This document shows, piece by piece, positions 60,886-64,000 of a stretch of DNA of 64,000 nt (the stretch's first letter is position 1; each line of letters opens with the position of its first letter). The stretch is from NCBI GenBank assembly GCA_947846985.1, contig CANTUZ010000001.1:109509757-109573756 (forward strand). Reading direction: 5' to 3'. Both the position numbers and the translations under genes were made by a program. The notes under the pieces were generated by a model. That model was not told the origin of the DNA and did not search any database. It was given only the letters and a program-made list of their open reading frames with translations. This stretch comes from Fratercula arctica. Lineage: Eukaryota; Chordata; Aves; Charadriiformes; Alcidae.

Positions 60886-60953
60886 CTTTTTCATTTTCCT
60901 TTTTCTTTTTCATTTTTCTTTCTTTTTTTCCTTTTTCTTTTTTTTTTTTTTTT
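60886..60953 (+). repeat. Pyrimidine tract ending in T16
   Basis: TTTTC and TTTTTC units end in sixteen T at 60938-60953, followed by AGCAAG. A low-complexity run that mimics a splice acceptor. Confidence 0.85.
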
Positions 60954-61242
60954 AGCAAGTTCACAGCTCTCCCAGGTTTTTGCAAAAAGCTTTAAAATCG
61001 TCAAGTTTTATGCTCCCATCACTATAACTCAACATCTTCAGTTTTTAAAATATTAATTTTTTAAAACATAAATTTAAACCCAAACCATAATTTGGGGGGC
61101 TAATTTCTGACTTGATAACCCTTAAAACCTATTTGATATTTAATATCTTTCTATGTGATGCTATGAATATATAAACATTTTTAAAACCTGGCATCTCTAC
61201 TGCATGTCTCTTTCTGTGATGAGCGGCTGAACCATAGAAGCT

Positions 61243-61261
61243 ATCATCATCATCATCATCA
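61243..61261. repeat. (ATC)6 microsatellite
   Basis: Six ATC units. On the minus strand it produces an artefactual run of Asp codons. Confidence 0.95.
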
Positions 61262-64000
61262 GTACCAAAAGCAAAGGGGTTATTATGCCACTTCTGATTA
61301 CAGGTGTGGCCGGAAGCACAGAGGAGGACTAGGGAACTTGAGGGACCCTTTTGCATTAATTTCTGTTGTCTCAGATATAGAACTTCCTGCAAGCATTCAG
61401 GAAAATAATTTTTTTATTCACATCTAAAAAGAGATTTTTACGGAGTGAGTAACTATATACTGTCTTCACGCCTCCTGTCTGAAATCTGGGCCAATGGGAT
61501 GCCAGGTAAAGGGACAATCTTGCCAATGTGTGGAAGAAATAAAAAGAGGAACACTTTACATTTCTGAATCTTTCAAAATACGTAAAATATTCTATTTTTC
61601 TATTTTAGATCTGCCATTGATTCAAAATTGCATATTTCACTTACGTGAAATTCTGTCAAGACTCCTTTATGACAGAAGTGTTTAGGTATTGACTGAAATT
61701 TTTTGTTTGCATCCCTTTTCTGAGGAATCCAGGCTATAAAATCAACATTTTAAGCCATATGAAGTAGGAAAGCACTCTCTGATAATGTTCGGCTAGAAGA
61801 ACTGAGTGAGCAGGACTGTTTTTTATGAGGAAGTGTTTAAATAAATGAACATATTGTGTTTCTCTGTTGTATTTAATGTCTAGACAGGGAGAATATAACA
61901 GTAGAATTTTTTATGCCATTTTTTCTCCAAAAACATATAGGTGTGTTTAGAGCATACAAATCTTTCTTTTGATCTCTTCTGCTTTCAGGAACCCCACTGA
62001 TATAGCTCTTGTTGCCTCATAATCTTTAATGCTTCCATCTTCAAATGGCTCTATTTCACTTCTGCAAGGCAGGCACTTATTTCTCCATTTTAAATATGGG
62101 GAGCTGAGGTTAGATTTTAACATCCTTGATTCCCAGGAACAAAAACGAACAGCCTGGAGGGAAGAATTCCAGGTTAGATTATTTTAGCTTAAATACAAAC
62201 AGAACAAATGAACAACATGGTAATGGGGATATGTCTTTGCCTCTTTCCATCCAGCAGGTGTCTTCAATGTGTTGAGCACAATTTTATCATGAGTTTAAAG
62301 CTCCCAAAAATTCTCAGGAGTGAACAGAAACTGATTTTTCTCATAGGTCAGAGGTAGGCACTGGGCTGCTGGAAAAGAGAACAGAAAAAGCTGATGTGGG
62401 ATGAAGAGAGGAAAGAGAGGGGCTCAGAGACTGAGTCCTGCTGGTGCCGTTTCTGCTGTGGGACCAGGGAGGAACCCTGGAGCCGGTGATCCAGTTGCTT
62501 CAATGGGTTGCCTCCCTGCAGGCATGGATCCTCTGTCCTTCAGCTGTCGCTACTTGCTTGGCTCTAGGCGATAGGGCAGTACCCATTATGCTTCTCAATA
62601 GTAGTTTTACTGGCCTAAGCATCTGCCTAATTTGCCTTTCCCACAGCTGGCTTGAACAGTTTAAAAGGGAAATTGTTTTGTGAATGCATCAGGATCTCAT
62701 GGAAAAATTCCCATATTCATATAGCATCTCTGGGACAATTCCAGCCATTGTTTCAAGGCAACTTCATATTAGGAGATGTTTAATGTGTTTTAGCTCTTTT
62801 TAATGTGATTTGGCAGCTGGACATAAGAACAGCAATCAGACAATGTGCCATCAACCAATACACTGCATGCCAGGGTTTGGAAATCTTGGCTGTGTGGCAC
62901 CTTTTGTTTCACACTTCCACCTCATAGCTTTGGTGAGCTCAGCCTGGTCTGGTCCCTCTCACCCTCTGGATGGTACCACAGCCTCTACTTTCCAAGAAGA
63001 AGGGGCCAAGAGGACTTGGGTGTATTGGCCCTAGCTGGTGTCCCTGGGACCCTACGCTGTTACAGTTGAGCTCAGACCATGTGTTTCTGGGTTTACAAGC
63101 CCATAGCTCGATGTCCGCACAGGGAAAATGTAAGTATTCATATTGTCTCATGTAGTTAAAAGTGTGTCATGCAATTTACAGATAGTAATTTCTATTTGTT
63201 TTTTACTGGTATGGTGTCCAGCACTGTCTGGCTGCTATCTTTCCTACAATGGCAGATCAAAAGAGGGCTCAAGAGCCAGGTACTCAGCTAGGACAAATCA
63301 GCAGTGATGTGTTTACATCAGAGAAGAGTTACTGTTTTACTGTAGCTACAACATACCCCTTGAAAACGTTTGCTATTGTTAGTACCCATGTTGGTGACAA
63401 CAGGGTAGCTGTGCATTGTTATTCACACAGTTCCTGGCTTGCATTTATTATATCCTTTCCCCTTCCCACACCCTGCTCCTGCTGTTTGGCTGACATTATT
63501 TATACATCTCAGTAATGTTTTTCAACAAATCTGTCTTTCCCAGATTATAATTTAAATTTGCTCGAATTTTATGAGACCGACTTGGAAATGTTGAATAAAA
63601 TTCTGACTTGCAGCTCTGTCTAGACCTCTGCTAAACCTCCAGGGCATTGTGGATGACAAGTGACAGCTTTTAAGATGAACTTTTTCTGAAGTAGGTGTTA
63701 AATCCTCCTAAGGAAACCCTTATGAATCCAAAATGGTAATGTATTTCCTTAAACTGTTTGATCTAGAAGCTTTTCTGGGTTCCTGTTCTCTGCAGGAAAG
63801 GTTTTGCCTCACACGTATTTACGCTTTCATTTTTTGCTCATGTTTTCTTGCTTTTTTGACAGCAATAGCTTTGAAATGTGTGAAGATAACTAACTGCTCA
63901 GAGCTCTAACTACATACTCAGGGTCTAAAGTACATGTTATTTAAAAGTTTGCCTGTTTGCTGGAGAAGAGTGCTTTTTTCCCCTCTGACTTAATTAATTC

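Larger units (their letters stand above)
59141..64000. other. Non-coding to the right edge
   Basis: No gene is supported. It contains a long pyrimidine tract at about 60886-60953 ending in T16-AG (splice-acceptor-like but without a convincing exon), an (ATC)6 microsatellite at 61243-61261, and a GC-richer patch near 62400-62600. No interspersed repeat is recognised. Confidence 0.55.

Noticed and set aside
60886..60990. Splice acceptor with downstream exon
   Set aside because: The pyrimidine tract is a low-complexity repeat, and the sequence after AG shows no conserved-looking frame or donor site.
1..64000. Endogenous retrovirus or LTR pair
   Set aside because: I found no paired LTR-like direct repeats, primer-binding site, or gag- or pol-like frames on either strand.

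Overview
The window looks like vertebrate nuclear DNA, most likely from a bird. The strongest evidence is two 5'-truncated CR1 non-LTR retrotransposon tails (about 17.49-17.78 kb and 46.18-46.46 kb), each with the characteristic ORF2 C-terminus and 3' end; the first also keeps a terminal ATTCTATG-type motif. Recent interspersed repeats are very few, the sequence is AT-rich, and there is no bacterial-style gene packing, all of which fits an avian genome. CR1 also occurs in crocodilians and turtles, so 'bird' is an inference. I cannot name the species or the chromosome.

No complete protein-coding gene is convincing. Every long open frame is a short, low-complexity or repeat-derived chance frame. 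The one gene-like structure is at the left edge. A long pyrimidine tract and AG at 135-136 look like a 3' splice site. They are followed by about 3.4 kb of AT-rich, UTR-like sequence ending in a good polyadenylation signal at 3541-3546 with a GT-rich downstream element. I read 137 to about 3563 as the terminal exon, mostly 3' UTR, of an unidentified plus-strand gene.

The remaining 60 kb is intergenic or intronic. Several blocks look like conserved non-coding elements, rich in homeodomain, SOX, forkhead, STAT, POU or TCF/LEF-type words and free of repeats: about 5.75-6.3, 6.8-7.07, 7.45-7.72, 9.6-10.56, 11.56-12.18, 35.1-35.5, 37.97-38.7, 53.57-53.81 and 58.95-59.14 kb. This layout resembles the regulatory desert beside a developmental regulator gene, but conservation cannot be measured from one sequence.

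Between these blocks lie old repeat relics: a tRNA-like SINE-type remnant at 26.6-27.0 kb, a foldback element at 27.45-27.60 kb, a 13-bp inverted repeat at 18.12-18.20 kb and a fragment at 33.37-33.45 kb. There are also microsatellites, homopolymer tracts (including an uninterrupted run of 25 G) and several perfect inverted repeats that no annotated feature explains. The most notable of these are a 62-nt hairpin carrying two STAT-type sites at 11806-11867, a perfect 20-bp palindrome at 43320-43339, and a 12-bp-stem, 3-nt-loop hairpin at 30450-30476. I saw no CRISPR array, LTR pair, rRNA, functional tRNA or novel multi-gene system.
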